Shown: piece by piece, positions 24,699-34,205 of the stretch
How the letters are laid out: the number at the start of each line of letters is the position of its first letter
How positions within the stretch are numbered: position 1 is the stretch's first letter
Source of the DNA: an uncultured Clostridia bacterium
Lineage (GTDB): Bacteria; Bacillota; Clostridia; Lachnospirales; Lachnospiraceae
Assembly: GCA_947643415.1 (NCBI GenBank)
Contig: CANRWA010000036.1
Location: forward strand, 1 to 38,821
Length of the DNA stretch: 38,821 nt
Direction: 5' to 3'
Translations under genes and position numbers: made by a program
The notes under the pieces: model-generated
Seen by the model: the letters and a program-made list of their open reading frames with translations, nothing else
Told to the model about the DNA's origin: nothing
Database searches by the model: none

Positions 24699-27530
24699 AT
24701 GAAAAAGATAAAACAGATATTATTTGGGGCGGTTATCGCTATTATGATAATTGAAATTACTGTATTTACTGGCAATACTATCTGCCATGCAGCAGATGAT
24801 AACCCCACCGTGGGCGAGAACCTCACCATGGGTGAGGTGTATGATACAGCATTGGAATTCGCCTATGGGGACACCTTCCGCAGTGTGTACGAAAACCGGC
24901 TTGCTGGTTCTCCACTGGAGACAGAGGGAGCAGATGGGGTGGACACAGCTACCGGACATCTGATGCTTTCCCGCACCGATCTCTCCCTGGATGGCACAGG
25001 AGGAATGGATTTTGAACTGAACCGCTATTATGACAGCAATGAGGCGAACCTGGGGCATGCCATGGTGGAGCATGTGGATGAACTGAAAAGGGATACTATA
25101 TGGGTGGAATACACAGCAGAGGATGGGGCGAAACGGAAACTCGTTGTTAATGCTGCCCTGCTGTCGAATCATAAAGATGCCTTGAAAAACCTTATAGGCA
25201 GTTCTTATAAAAAAGGAGAAGTACAGCATAAGGATGTGATACGGCCGGAAGGGGGAACCCAGAGAACCAAGATTGTCAGCAATGAAAGACATAACGTGTA
25301 TGGTGTGGCAAGCGGCTGGCGGTATGATTTCCCATGGATCGAGACAGTGATACTGACAGAAGATGAGGGTTGGGGGAAGATTCCTGCCTATCTCCATTTC
25401 GGCAGTGCCGGGGTGGCAAGTATAAGTTATAAAGCAGATAATGACTCAAAAACTTACCAGATTACCGGGTTGGAGGATTATGATTACCAGGATATTCGGT
25501 TAGAGGATTTTGAACAAACCGTAAATGGTGTTGCCTGCCGATACCTTCTTCGGGACAAGACAGGGCTTCGCACTTATTTTAATGAAGATGGTGTTATTGT
25601 CTTACAGAAAGATGCCCATAATAACACTATTTCTTATACCTATACAGATGGAATCTATTTCAGCAAGATCACGGATTCTGTAGGAAGAGAGATTTTGTTT
25701 CATTATGATGATGAGGAAGGGGAAAAGGTTTTGGCCTCTGTCACTGTGCAGGGAATGGAAACAGAAGGCGGTGTGGCAAAGCAGACAGTCACATATGAAA
25801 CAGACAGAAAATCCTATACACCACTGCATGGTGACCGGCTTCATGGGTTCATCCTTACTTCAGCAGTTGTGGATGGGCGAAAAGAAAAATATGGCTATAA
25901 AACGGTGGAGCGCCTGGTGAGCACAGCAGGGGAGGGAGCAGCATCCCAGCGTGTGTCAACGAACCAGAGTTATCTGCTCACAAAGATCACGGCAGATGGG
26001 TGTGAGCAGTATTATGAATACCGTGGCTGTTCTTTGCGTGGGACAAAGCAGTATGGGACCGGACAGAAAAGAGATGTGGTGACTGGTCAGTTCTATGTGA
26101 CAAGGGAATATCAGAAAGACCTGAAAACCGGAAAAAAGTCCGAAGGGATCAAGTACGATTATTTCCAGAGACAGGATGATACACTTATTTCCTTTGCAGA
26201 TTTTGAGGAAGGAAAAAATGAAGTATGGCAGTATGGGAAGAGCGGACTGAAAACGGCTGCCCTTGTAAGTACCTTTAACCCAAACAAGTACAAGACAAAT
26301 AAAAAGTATTATGATTATAAATATAAAAAATCTAAGATTAACGCAGGTACGCTGCGGCTGAAAAAAGACACAAAGAAAAATGCCAGCCTGTACATCTATA
26401 ATGAGAATAAACAACTGGCAGAACAGGTTGAATATGGTCAGGAAAAACAGGAGACCCTTTATCGTTATGACAAAGACGGAAAAGGCTCCCTTGTGGTGCA
26501 GGAGACCAGTAAATCCTATGGGAAAAAAGGTAGTGGCGCTATGGTCTCAAATCAGGGCTATACCTATGATGTATACCGTAATCTCCTGACCAGTAAAAGC
26601 CCCAGGGCATACCTTAAGAAAAACAAAGGAAAAGAGCACTTGTTTACAACAACATATAACTACCATGCCACTGACAAAGGATATCCGGCGGGGGATGCCG
26701 CTGCAGCCCTGTCCACCCTTGAATCACAAGAAAATTATTCCTCTGCTGGTACAAAAGTGAGGATGACAGGAGTTATTGCATCAAACGGCATGGATATTAT
26801 CAGCATATCTGGGCAGAAAAGTGTGGGTGGCGGGGCATATCAAACCATTTCTAAAACTGATTTTTCATATGATGCACATGGAAATGAGATACAGGGAAAA
26901 GTATATCCTGCCTATAGCAAAGATGGGGAAGCGGAGATGATTCAGAACGATTATACTTATAATGAGCTGGGACAGCAGACAAAAAGGACTGTAGCCATTT
27001 CCTCTGCAAAGCGTCCTGCAGACAGCCGCACTTACACGGAAGAAGAGATAACGTATGATTCTTTTGGCAATGAACTGACCTATACAGATGCTAATGGGTT
27101 AGTGTCAAAAACAACCTATGATCCGAAGACAGGTGAGGAGACAGAGACCATTAATGCTGTGGGTACAGAGTACGAATCTGCTGATAAGGAATATCAGTCT
27201 TCGGATGGGCTGAAAACTATGACAGTCGATAACTATGGACGTGTCACCATTACCATACAGGACGCCTTTGGGAATACTCTTATCAGTAAAGATGAGGCAG
27301 CCGGTACTTGGACGGAAAGTGTCTATGAGTATGGCAGCACAGAGGGTGACGGAGATACAGAAGATGATGAGGAAAAAGAGGAAGTAACCCGGTTGGTCGA
27401 AGAAAGGACCTATGTATTTGAGCCGGATGAAAAGCGTTTTATCATCAATGAAGATGGGGAGACTGTGCCGAACTATTACATCACAGGAAAGGGAAAAGAA
27501 ATCCTCAGGCGGCAGCAGATATTTTTATGA
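24699..27530 (+). CDS. RHS/YD-repeat polymorphic toxin, N-terminal part
   Basis: This 943-residue ORF starts with a signal peptide (MKKIKQILFGAVIAIMIIEI...CHA) and a DUF6531-like entry domain (VDTATGHLMLSRTDLSLDGTG, FELNRYYDSN). A long series of YD/RHS repeats follows (ISYTYTDGIYFSKITDSVGREILFHYDDEEG and many more). RHS repeats form a hollow beta shell that encloses a C-terminal toxin. Near 27505 the frame shifts: this ORF ends 8-10 codons later at 27530, while the same protein continues in the frame of the next entry (SSGGSRYFYDALGNQTG). The whole would be about 2,090 residues. The lesion lies in an A/G-rich run (GGGAAAAGAAA), so a sequencing error is possible. The ATG has AAGGGG at eleven bases. 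Confidence 0.85.
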   Translation: MKKIKQILFGAVIAIMIIEITVFTGNTICHAADDNPTVGENLTMGEVYDTALEFAYGDTFRSVYENRLAGSPLETEGADGVDTATGHLMLSRTDLSLDGTGGMDFELNRYYDSNEANLGHAMVEHVDELKRDTIWVEYTAEDGAKRKLVVNAALLSNHKDALKNLIGSSYKKGEVQHKDVIRPEGGTQRTKIVSNERHNVYGVASGWRYDFPWIETVILTEDEGWGKIPAYLHFGSAGVASISYKADNDSKTYQITGLEDYDYQDIRLEDFEQTVNGVACRYLLRDKTGLRTYFNEDGVIVLQKDAHNNTISYTYTDGIYFSKITDSVGREILFHYDDEEGEKVLASVTVQGMETEGGVAKQTVTYETDRKSYTPLHGDRLHGFILTSAVVDGRKEKYGYKTVERLVSTAGEGAASQRVSTNQSYLLTKITADGCEQYYEYRGCSLRGTKQYGTGQKRDVVTGQFYVTREYQKDLKTGKKSEGIKYDYFQRQDDTLISFADFEEGKNEVWQYGKSGLKTAALVSTFNPNKYKTNKKYYDYKYKKSKINAGTLRLKKDTKKNASLYIYNENKQLAEQVEYGQEKQETLYRYDKDGKGSLVVQETSKSYGKKGSGAMVSNQGYTYDVYRNLLTSKSPRAYLKKNKGKEHLFTTTYNYHATDKGYPAGDAAAALSTLESQENYSSAGTKVRMTGVIASNGMDIISISGQKSVGGGAYQTISKTDFSYDAHGNEIQGKVYPAYSKDGEAEMIQNDYTYNELGQQTKRTVAISSAKRPADSRTYTEEEITYDSFGNELTYTDANGLVSKTTYDPKTGEETETINAVGTEYESADKEYQSSDGLKTMTVDNYGRVTITIQDAFGNTLISKDEAAGTWTESVYEYGSTEGDGDTEDDEEKEEVTRLVEERTYVFEPDEKRFIINEDGETVPNYYITGKGKEILRRQQIFL

Positions 27531-30500
27531 TGCCCTGGGCAATCAGACCGGTAGTGCTTCCTTCTGCAATGGGGAGCTGGATGCTGCCCACTGCAGTGGC
27601 TGGAGTTTTTCAAAAAGTGAATCAGAAGTGACGGGAGAAGGTGATGAAACACGAACTATATCCACCAGTTACCAGAAGGAACTGAATCCCTCTGCATACC
27701 AGCCAGACGCAGATCCTGAAAACTACTATGACCAGTTTAATGATGCCGCATTAAGTGAAAGTATCTCTGAAACAGTGATGGATGCAGAGGGGAATACCCT
27801 CTCTGCTACCAGTATTATCATCCGCGGTGGGAACAGACAGGAGACGGTTACCACATATGAGACGGATGATTTTGGGAGAACTGTGAATGAAGACACAGTA
27901 ACAAGAAAATACCAGGATGGGAAGTGGCTTCCTTTTTATGAGACACAGACCTTCTTCACTTATGATGATAATGGCAACGTGAGCCAGAGTGAGACAAGAA
28001 GCCGGAAGGAGGGCGAGACAGAATGGCAGTCCAAGACGGTAAAGACAGATTATGATGAGCAGGGGCAGGTAACGAAAGAATATACGCCAAGAGGAATGAA
28101 AGAAAATGTTGCTGCAAAGTATGAATATGATATTATGGGCAGGATGGTCCAGTCTGAGATACCACAGGAAAAGAAGGATGGCAGTATTAAATACCAGAAG
28201 AATATGATGGTATATGACAATACAGGAAATGTAACAGAAAAAAGTGGGCAGATTGATGGTGACAGAACAGCAAAAACCGAGTATACTTATGATAAGCATG
28301 GTAACCTTGTCATGGTGAAGAGCTGTCTGGAAGACGGCAAAGGACCTAACGGTTCTTCGGCACAATATGTCCAGTATGTCTATGATACTGAGGGGAACAA
28401 GGTACGCCAGTTTACTGGAATGACAGCACCATTGACACTGGAGGTATCTGAATTGTCTGCTGGTGCTGGGAAAGAGGGAGATACCTTTTCCTACGCTGGA
28501 AAGAAATATCAGATCCACATCAGTGGGAAAAAGAAGGGTGACACCATCCATGAGACAAAGTATGAGTACAATGGGAAAAATCAGCTAACCGCTTATTTTG
28601 ATCCAGAGGGTAGAAAAGAGACCTACACTTATGATGTGAATGGGAATCTGACCAAAACAATAGATAAAAACGGCAACACCATGAAAAATACCTATGACTA
28701 TCAGAACCGACTGACAGAGACGGTGGCAGCCCATGCACAGAAAGGGAAGGAGACGAAGCATACCTATACATATAATGTATATGGGGAAGTGGCAACACAG
28801 GACGGTACTGCCTTTAGTCATGCAGACGTGTCAGGACAGGTAACCAAAGAGATTACAAAGCTGACAAAGAATAAGGCCATAGAGAAGAGCTATACATATG
28901 ACAGTGCAGACAATAAATCTGCCTTTGGGGTAAAAGTGGGCGGTGATACAAAACTGTCCCTGAGGTATACGTATGATGGGGAGTCCAGGCTCACCTCTGT
29001 TACTGATGAGAAAGGGAACGAGGTTGTGGGATACTCCTATGATACGGATGGGAACCTTTCCGGGAGAACTGTGCCAGGGAATGGATTGGCCACCACATAT
29101 AACTATGATTACCAGAACCATCTGACGGGGATGAAAAATCAGACAGGCAGTGTTGGGGTAATTTCAGAGTACACGTCAAAATATCTTATCAATGGACAGA
29201 AGTCAGAAGAAAGTTCTGGCATTGTTGATAAAAAGGGGAAAAAATCTACAAAGACGGTCGCTTACACCTACGACCTAATGGGGCGGATTACAAAGGAAAC
29301 GAAAACAGGTAGCCAGGATATTTCCTATACTTATGACAGTAATAACAACCGTAAGGAAATGGCTGTGGGAAATCAGGTAACTGCTTATAAATACAACAAA
29401 AATGACGAACTGCTCCGCACCGATACCCTGGATAAGGGGACGGAAGAGGATTCTGTTGTGATATACAAAAATGATAAGAATGGAAACCAGCTTGCCACAG
29501 TCAACCGTTATGAAATTCCAGAGGAAAAAAAAGACAAGGTATATATTGATATTGATGTGACGTTGGGAGATAACCGTCTGAATGATAATGTGGTGAATCA
29601 TTTCAATGCCCTGGACCAGCTTACAAGTACATTGACGAAAAACTATAAAGTAAGCTTCACTTATGACGCAGAGGGTCTGCGTACCAGCAAGACAGTAAAC
29701 GGGGAAAAGACAGTCTTTGTCTGGGATGGCGACCAGGTGGTGATGGAATTGTCTGGGGGCGGAAAAGTACAGAAGAGATATGTCAGGGGAAATGATCTTG
29801 TGTTTGTGGATAAAGGGGAGGGGTCAGAGAAACAGTACTATGTGGCAGATCCACATGGAAACGTGGTACAGCTCACAGATGAAAATGGGAAAGTTATAAA
29901 AAACTATGAATATGATTCCTTTGGGAATGAAGTGAAGCCGGATAAAAAGGATGATAATCCATTCCGCTACTGTGGGGAATACTATGATAAGGAGACAGGT
30001 GAAGTGTATCTCCGGGCAAGATATTACCAGCCGGGGACAGGACGATTTCTGACAAGAGATACCTATACCGGGGAGAGTGATGATCCGGAGAGCCTGCACC
30101 TGTATACATATTGCGGGAATGATGGGGTGAATGTGTGGGATCCAAGTGGGCATTGGGGGAAGTTCAGCCCTACAGAAAATTCAGATGTATCAAATTACCA
30201 ATTTGTACACCAGCAGCTTACAGTAGAAGCACTAATGCAGTTGAGTTTCTCTAATAGTAATTTGGCCTTTACAAGTTTAGATTTCTGTAGGGGAATGGGG
30301 TTATCAAAAAAAGAACTGGGATATATTCTGGATGGATCAATCCTGCCGGATTATCTTAAAAAGAAACCGAATAAAAATAATGAGTGGAACACAAGGGGAA
30401 AAATAATTGAAAATATAAGAACAAAAAAGAAGATCCTGGGTATGAATTTGAAGGATGATAATACATTTCATGGAAAGAACAAGAAAAAACTGGAAAATTT

Positions 30501-30963
30501 GATGGAGAATGCGGATGAAACGTTTAAAAAGAAAGGATCAAAAAGGAAGAAGTTAATCCTGCTTGGCTGTGTACTTCATTCCATACAGGATTATCAGGCA
30601 CATAGCTTTAAGGGGGATTTGGAGAGCGTTAAGAAAAATTTTAAGAAGGGTAATTATGTTTACCTGCCGGAGGTGCTGATATATAACAAAGACTGGTTAA
30701 AGTATTATCTCTCAATACAAGGAGAAAGACAAGAAAAAAAGATAGATGTGAAGGGTTCTGAAGATCTTGAAGATGATAGAGAGAGGGAACATCATAATTA
30801 CAAAGATAATCCATACATGGATTTTGTTAAATGCAAAAATACGGAATTGTGGATGTGGGATAAGGTCAGTTCCCCATCCAGTAATGGGAGATATATCCAG
30901 GCAAGAAAAGATTCTGTTGGTTATTTAAACAAGGCGCTAAAACAGATTAGCCGTTGGGGGTAG
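27412..30963 (+). CDS. RHS toxin, C-terminal part with variable toxin domain
   Basis: The frame is open from 27412, but real homology starts near 27505. It carries the rest of the YD shell and the RHS core end (GEYYDKETGEVYLRARYYQPGTGRFLTRD ... YTYCGNDGVNVWDPSGH), the normal boundary before a toxin. The last 270 or so residues (30154-30960) are the variable tip: mostly helical and lysine-rich, with LLGCVLHSIQDYQAHSFKG at about 30565-30620. The HSIQDxxAHS pattern resembles the metal-binding motif of zinc-dependent phospholipase C and HET-C-like proteins, so a lipid-directed hydrolase is my best guess. It is followed five bases later by a lipoprotein gene, the expected place for an immunity protein. 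The exact toxin family was not identified. Confidence 0.8.
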   Translation: MYLSRMKSVLSSMKMGRLCRTITSQEREKKSSGGSRYFYDALGNQTGSASFCNGELDAAHCSGWSFSKSESEVTGEGDETRTISTSYQKELNPSAYQPDADPENYYDQFNDAALSESISETVMDAEGNTLSATSIIIRGGNRQETVTTYETDDFGRTVNEDTVTRKYQDGKWLPFYETQTFFTYDDNGNVSQSETRSRKEGETEWQSKTVKTDYDEQGQVTKEYTPRGMKENVAAKYEYDIMGRMVQSEIPQEKKDGSIKYQKNMMVYDNTGNVTEKSGQIDGDRTAKTEYTYDKHGNLVMVKSCLEDGKGPNGSSAQYVQYVYDTEGNKVRQFTGMTAPLTLEVSELSAGAGKEGDTFSYAGKKYQIHISGKKKGDTIHETKYEYNGKNQLTAYFDPEGRKETYTYDVNGNLTKTIDKNGNTMKNTYDYQNRLTETVAAHAQKGKETKHTYTYNVYGEVATQDGTAFSHADVSGQVTKEITKLTKNKAIEKSYTYDSADNKSAFGVKVGGDTKLSLRYTYDGESRLTSVTDEKGNEVVGYSYDTDGNLSGRTVPGNGLATTYNYDYQNHLTGMKNQTGSVGVISEYTSKYLINGQKSEESSGIVDKKGKKSTKTVAYTYDLMGRITKETKTGSQDISYTYDSNNNRKEMAVGNQVTAYKYNKNDELLRTDTLDKGTEEDSVVIYKNDKNGNQLATVNRYEIPEEKKDKVYIDIDVTLGDNRLNDNVVNHFNALDQLTSTLTKNYKVSFTYDAEGLRTSKTVNGEKTVFVWDGDQVVMELSGGGKVQKRYVRGNDLVFVDKGEGSEKQYYVADPHGNVVQLTDENGKVIKNYEYDSFGNEVKPDKKDDNPFRYCGEYYDKETGEVYLRARYYQPGTGRFLTRDTYTGESDDPESLHLYTYCGNDGVNVWDPSGHWGKFSPTENSDVSNYQFVHQQLTVEALMQLSFSNSNLAFTSLDFCRGMGLSKKELGYILDGSILPDYLKKKPNKNNEWNTRGKIIENIRTKKKILGMNLKDDNTFHGKNKKKLENLMENADETFKKKGSKRKKLILLGCVLHSIQDYQAHSFKGDLESVKKNFKKGNYVYLPEVLIYNKDWLKYYLSIQGERQEKKIDVKGSEDLEDDREREHHNYKDNPYMDFVKCKNTELWMWDKVSSPSSNGRYIQARKDSVGYLNKALKQISRWG

Positions 30964-31854
30964 GATCATGAAAAAAATAGTATATGTATTTTTGGTAGGT
31001 TTCTGCATTTTATTAGTCTCCTGTACTTCGGGGGAACAGCAAAGGAAGACGGCAGAAAACCAGGAAACCGGACAGAAGGAGACAGAAGACAAATGCAGGA
31101 AAGAGGAAAAGAATGAAGAAAAATATGTGGAAGTGGTAGGTGGAACAGGGGTGAGCCGCCAACTGAAGCTGGGAGTAGTGGATGGGAAGGATGTAGGATG
31201 TAATTTTGAAGGTCTTGTTTTTGCTTCGGATTATTCACAGGTTGTGGACGGGCATTATTATTACATGCGTACAGACGGTATGGGTAACTATACCGTTTAC
31301 CGGGATAAAGGGGAAGAAGCAGTCCGTTTTATTATAAGTGATGAACATTATATAAAATATTTTGTTAAATATGGGGATGTATTCTATGCTTTTGTGAGGG
31401 AAGATGACTTTAGTTCTGGCTCTGGTGACTTGGATAATACCCTGGTAAGCATTAATGATAAAACAGGATATGTAACAAAGATAAAGGATATGACAGTGGA
31501 AGTTGCCAGTAAAGAAATCTGGCGGATGGGAAGAGCAGTGTTTTATAAGGATTCTTTCTATTTTGAAGATTATTCCGATTACTACTCTGAAGATTATTCC
31601 TATGACTATTCCCCTCCCCACTACGGTGTGCTTGAAGTTGGACAGGGAAGGCTGGCATGTCTCCATCTGGATGGAAACATGGAAAAGGAACGTTTTCCCC
31701 TGGCTTCCAGAATGGAAAGCATGAAAGAGAAACCTATGCTGACATTTATAGATGGGAAGATATATTATGGGGAGCAGCAGGACAGTGACACTGTTCTCTT
31801 ATGATCTGGGGAGCGGCGTGGAAAAAGAAGTGCTCTGTTATGAGCGGCCAGATT
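30890..31854. repeat. 965-bp direct repeat, unit 1
   Basis: This appears identical to 32434-33398 at an offset of 1544 bases. It covers the last 24 codons of the RHS toxin tip and the first two thirds of the immunity lipoprotein, including its frameshift. The complete identity, even at silent sites, implies a recent duplication or active gene conversion. Confidence 0.9.
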
Positions 31855-32288
31855 CTAAAAAAAGAGGCGTTGGTTACATAAAAATAGACCAGGATTATAT
31901 ATACTGCCAGGATTATATGATACCACGGAAAGGTGGGAAAATGCAGCAGATGCCCCAAAACATAAATGCCCGGACGATTTCGCCAGATGGGAAATACCTG
32001 TTTCACCTGGATGAAAAATCCCGGCTTCACCGGATTAGCAGGAAGACCCATAAGGATGTTGTGATCTGCGATGATATACAGATAGCCGGGATAGACTATA
32101 CAGAGGATGGCATCTATATAATGGAAGTTAGTAGGGCTCGGCTTGAAAGGGAGGATGAGGAATCCTGGGATCACTGGGCAGACCCCCGTTCCAATAATCT
32201 GTATTACATGGATTTTGATGGGAAAAACCGTAAGAGGATCTGCAAAGAGGTTAAGGAGTTAAGTGATGAGTTTTATGAGAATTATTGA
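30968..32288 (+). pseudogene. Putative RHS immunity lipoprotein, copy 1 (frameshifted)
   Basis: The first frame (30968-31804, 278 residues) has a lipoprotein signal (LLVSC, C19), a charged linker (30-50) and beta-propeller-like blades (VVDGHYYYMRTDGMGNYTVYRDKG, YVKYGDVFYAF, YKDSFYFEDYSD). A frameshift between about 31740 and 31800 ends it. The homologous remainder continues in a second frame to 32288 (VTLFSYDLGSGVEKEVL, ISPDGKYLFHLDEKSRL, NLYYMDFDGKNRKRI). The whole would be 440 residues, similar to DUF5050-type propeller lipoproteins. Its place five bases after the toxin gene suggests a membrane-anchored immunity protein. The same lesion in the second copy shows it is old or that the short form is tolerated. 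Confidence 0.7.
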
Positions 32289-32327
32289 TATTGATGTGAC
32301 GTTAGGAGATAATTTTTGGTATGAATT

Positions 32328-32507
32328 ATGGAGCACCGTGAATTTAAAGATAACCCCTTTATGGATTTTGTGAAATACCCCAATATAAATATATGGAAGT
32401 GGGATGAGGTTAACTCACCGTCTGATAATGGAAGATATATCCAGGCAAGAAAAGATTCTGTTGGTTATTTAAACAAGGCGCTAAAACAGATTAGCCGTTG
32501 GGGGTAG
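32328..32507 (+). pseudogene. Orphan RHS toxin tip (59 codons)
   Basis: An ATG-started frame reads MEHREFKDNPFMDFVKYPNINIWKWDEVNSPSDNG, then the identical end of the main toxin (RYIQARKDSVGYL...ISRWG). It corresponds to the last 59 residues of the RHS protein, with a diverged front half and an identical back half. Just upstream, 32287-32312 repeats 26 bases of the RHS core (DIDVTLGDN, compare 29548-29573) with one mismatch. It is a remnant of a displaced C-terminal cassette, the usual form of orphan tips behind rhs genes. It lacks the HSIQDYQAHS motif. Confidence 0.75.
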
Positions 32508-33398
32508 GATCATGAAAAAAATAGTATATGTATTTTTGGTAGGTTTCTGCATTTTATTAGTCTCCTGTACTTCGGGGGAACAGCAAAGGAAGACGGCAGA
32601 AAACCAGGAAACCGGACAGAAGGAGACAGAAGACAAATGCAGGAAAGAGGAAAAGAATGAAGAAAAATATGTGGAAGTGGTAGGTGGAACAGGGGTGAGC
32701 CGCCAACTGAAGCTGGGAGTAGTGGATGGGAAGGATGTAGGATGTAATTTTGAAGGTCTTGTTTTTGCTTCGGATTATTCACAGGTTGTGGACGGGCATT
32801 ATTATTACATGCGTACAGACGGTATGGGTAACTATACCGTTTACCGGGATAAAGGGGAAGAAGCAGTCCGTTTTATTATAAGTGATGAACATTATATAAA
32901 ATATTTTGTTAAATATGGGGATGTATTCTATGCTTTTGTGAGGGAAGATGACTTTAGTTCTGGCTCTGGTGACTTGGATAATACCCTGGTAAGCATTAAT
33001 GATAAAACAGGATATGTAACAAAGATAAAGGATATGACAGTGGAAGTTGCCAGTAAAGAAATCTGGCGGATGGGAAGAGCAGTGTTTTATAAGGATTCTT
33101 TCTATTTTGAAGATTATTCCGATTACTACTCTGAAGATTATTCCTATGACTATTCCCCTCCCCACTACGGTGTGCTTGAAGTTGGACAGGGAAGGCTGGC
33201 ATGTCTCCATCTGGATGGAAACATGGAAAAGGAACGTTTTCCCCTGGCTTCCAGAATGGAAAGCATGAAAGAGAAACCTATGCTGACATTTATAGATGGG
33301 AAGATATATTATGGGGAGCAGCAGGACAGTGACACTGTTCTCTTATGATCTGGGGAGCGGCGTGGAAAAAGAAGTGCTCTGTTATGAGCGGCCAGATT
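32434..33398. repeat. 965-bp direct repeat, unit 2
   Basis: Second unit of the repeat at 30890-31854. The right end of the identity coincides with the left end of the IS200-type element at 33399, so the element inserted into, and cut off, this copy. Confidence 0.9.
32512..33398 (+). pseudogene. Putative immunity lipoprotein, copy 2 (truncated)
   Basis: The 278-residue first frame (32512-33348) is identical to copy 1, including the LLVSC lipobox, the propeller-like blades and the same premature end. The second-frame part continues only to SYDLGSGVEKEVLCYERPD and is then broken at 33398 by the IS200-type left end. A truncated, membrane-anchored 278-residue protein may still be made. It follows the orphan tip by five bases, repeating the toxin-immunity order of the main locus. 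Confidence 0.75.
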
Positions 33399-33474
33399 AT
33401 AATTGAAAAACCTAAACTCCTAGCTATGCTGGGGAGAACAGAGTAAGCAGTAGCATAGAAGATATCAATAAAAA

Positions 33475-33530
33475 GCCTCCTATGATACAATGCGAAAGGT
33501 GTTGCGAATCAATCTCAAAGAATAGGAGGC
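33475..33530 (+). promoter_or_regulatory. IS200 hairpin hiding the tnpA ribosome site
   Basis: GCCTCCTAT (33475-33483) pairs perfectly with ATAGGAGGC (33522-33530), and the right arm contains the AGGAGG ribosome site of tnpA eight bases before its ATG. In IS200 this kind of leader pairing is known to repress transposase translation; the structure is intact here even though the gene is not. Confidence 0.75.
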
Positions 33531-33537
33531 GGTCCGA

Positions 33538-33669
33538 ATGGACAGTAAAAGTTTATCACATACTAAATGGAAATGCCAGTATCATATTGTTTTTATTCCA
33601 AAATACAGGAAAAAGCAATTATATGACCGGTTAAGAGAAGACGTAAGAGAAGTCATCTCAAAATTCTAA
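33538..33669 (+). pseudogene. tnpA: IS200-family transposase TnpA, N-terminal fragment
   Basis: Forty-three codons remain: MDSKSLSHTKWKCQYHIVF, IPKYRKKQLYDRLREDVRE, then a stop in unrelated sequence. This is the start of the Y1 HUH transposase of IS200 (normally about 150 residues). The HUH histidines and the catalytic tyrosine lie further on and are lost, so it is inactive. Confidence 0.85.
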
Positions 33670-33685
33670 AAAATTATAAATTATT

Positions 33686-34090
33686 CTAATTATGTGAATT
33701 ATTTTTGCCAATATGCTTCAGGATTCCATCTATAAAATTAATAAGCATTGCGGGAATAGGTAAACCAAGTATTACCGAGTTTTCTAAGATAATGATGCAT
33801 TCATAGGCTATATAGAACCATAATGTAAGCTCCCGAATTCCCCCAACATTTTTAATTAAGAAGGAATCAATCGTATGCACAGTGCCTATTAATAAAAATA
33901 GCATACATTTGTTTGAAATCCAGCGTATAGTAGACTCTAATGAAAACATGCGGAAAAAAAACGATGATAAAATTGAAGATATACACTCAACAATTACAAA
34001 AATTATCAGAGATAGTAATAAACCATCAAGACCACCTAAAAACCAAATAAGAATATCAGGGAAATTACTTTGTTTAATAATATAAAGCAT
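33686..34090 (-). CDS. Phage-type holin (holin family 4)
   Basis: The 134-residue membrane protein has three or four hydrophobic helices and the conserved end of the toxin-secretion/phage-lysis holin family: RELTLWFYIAYECIIILENSVILGLPIPAMLINFIDGIL. In phages such holins form membrane lesions that release endolysin; related proteins also serve toxin export or cell-death modules. No endolysin, portal or tail gene is nearby. It is divergent from the NLR-like gene with a gap of about 115 bases, so the two may share regulation. The ATG at 34090 follows AAGGAG. A role as a membrane-pore effector is possible but unproven. Confidence 0.8.
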   Translation of the reverse strand: MLYIIKQSNFPDILIWFLGGLDGLLLSLIIFVIVECISSILSSFFFRMFSLESTIRWISNKCMLFLLIGTVHTIDSFLIKNVGGIRELTLWFYIAYECIIILENSVILGLPIPAMLINFIDGILKHIGKNNSHN

Positions 34091-34205
34091 ATGTATTCGC
34101 TCCTTCCATAAGTGAGTTTTGTCTGGTACAATTTGATTATATTTTATGGTTGTCTTAATGTCGTTCTTTTATAGTTGCAAAAAGTTGCAAGAAAGGAGGG
34201 CTTAT

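Larger units (their letters stand above)
33399..33669 (+). mobile_element. Truncated IS200-type element
   Basis: The left end starts with AATTGAAAAACCTAAACTCC and an imperfect hairpin (CTCCTAGC-TAT-GCTGGGGAG, about 33418-33437), as in IS200/IS605 elements, which transpose as single strands with terminal hairpins. It contains the 5' part of tnpA and stops abruptly about 43 codons in; the right end is missing. It disrupts the second immunity lipoprotein copy and cannot move by itself. Confidence 0.8.

Noticed and set aside
24699-30100. Tandem DNA repeats in the RHS gene
   Set aside because: The periodicity is that of YD protein repeats; the underlying DNA units are diverged and need no separate repeat entry.
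33686-34090. A prophage region
   Set aside because: The holin is the only phage-like structural or lysis gene; no portal, terminase, capsid, tail or endolysin gene is present.
34170-34195. Short TTGCAA...TTGCAAG repeat as a CRISPR or iteron
   Set aside because: Only two units of seven bases; no spacers, no further copies. No CRISPR array was seen anywhere in the window.
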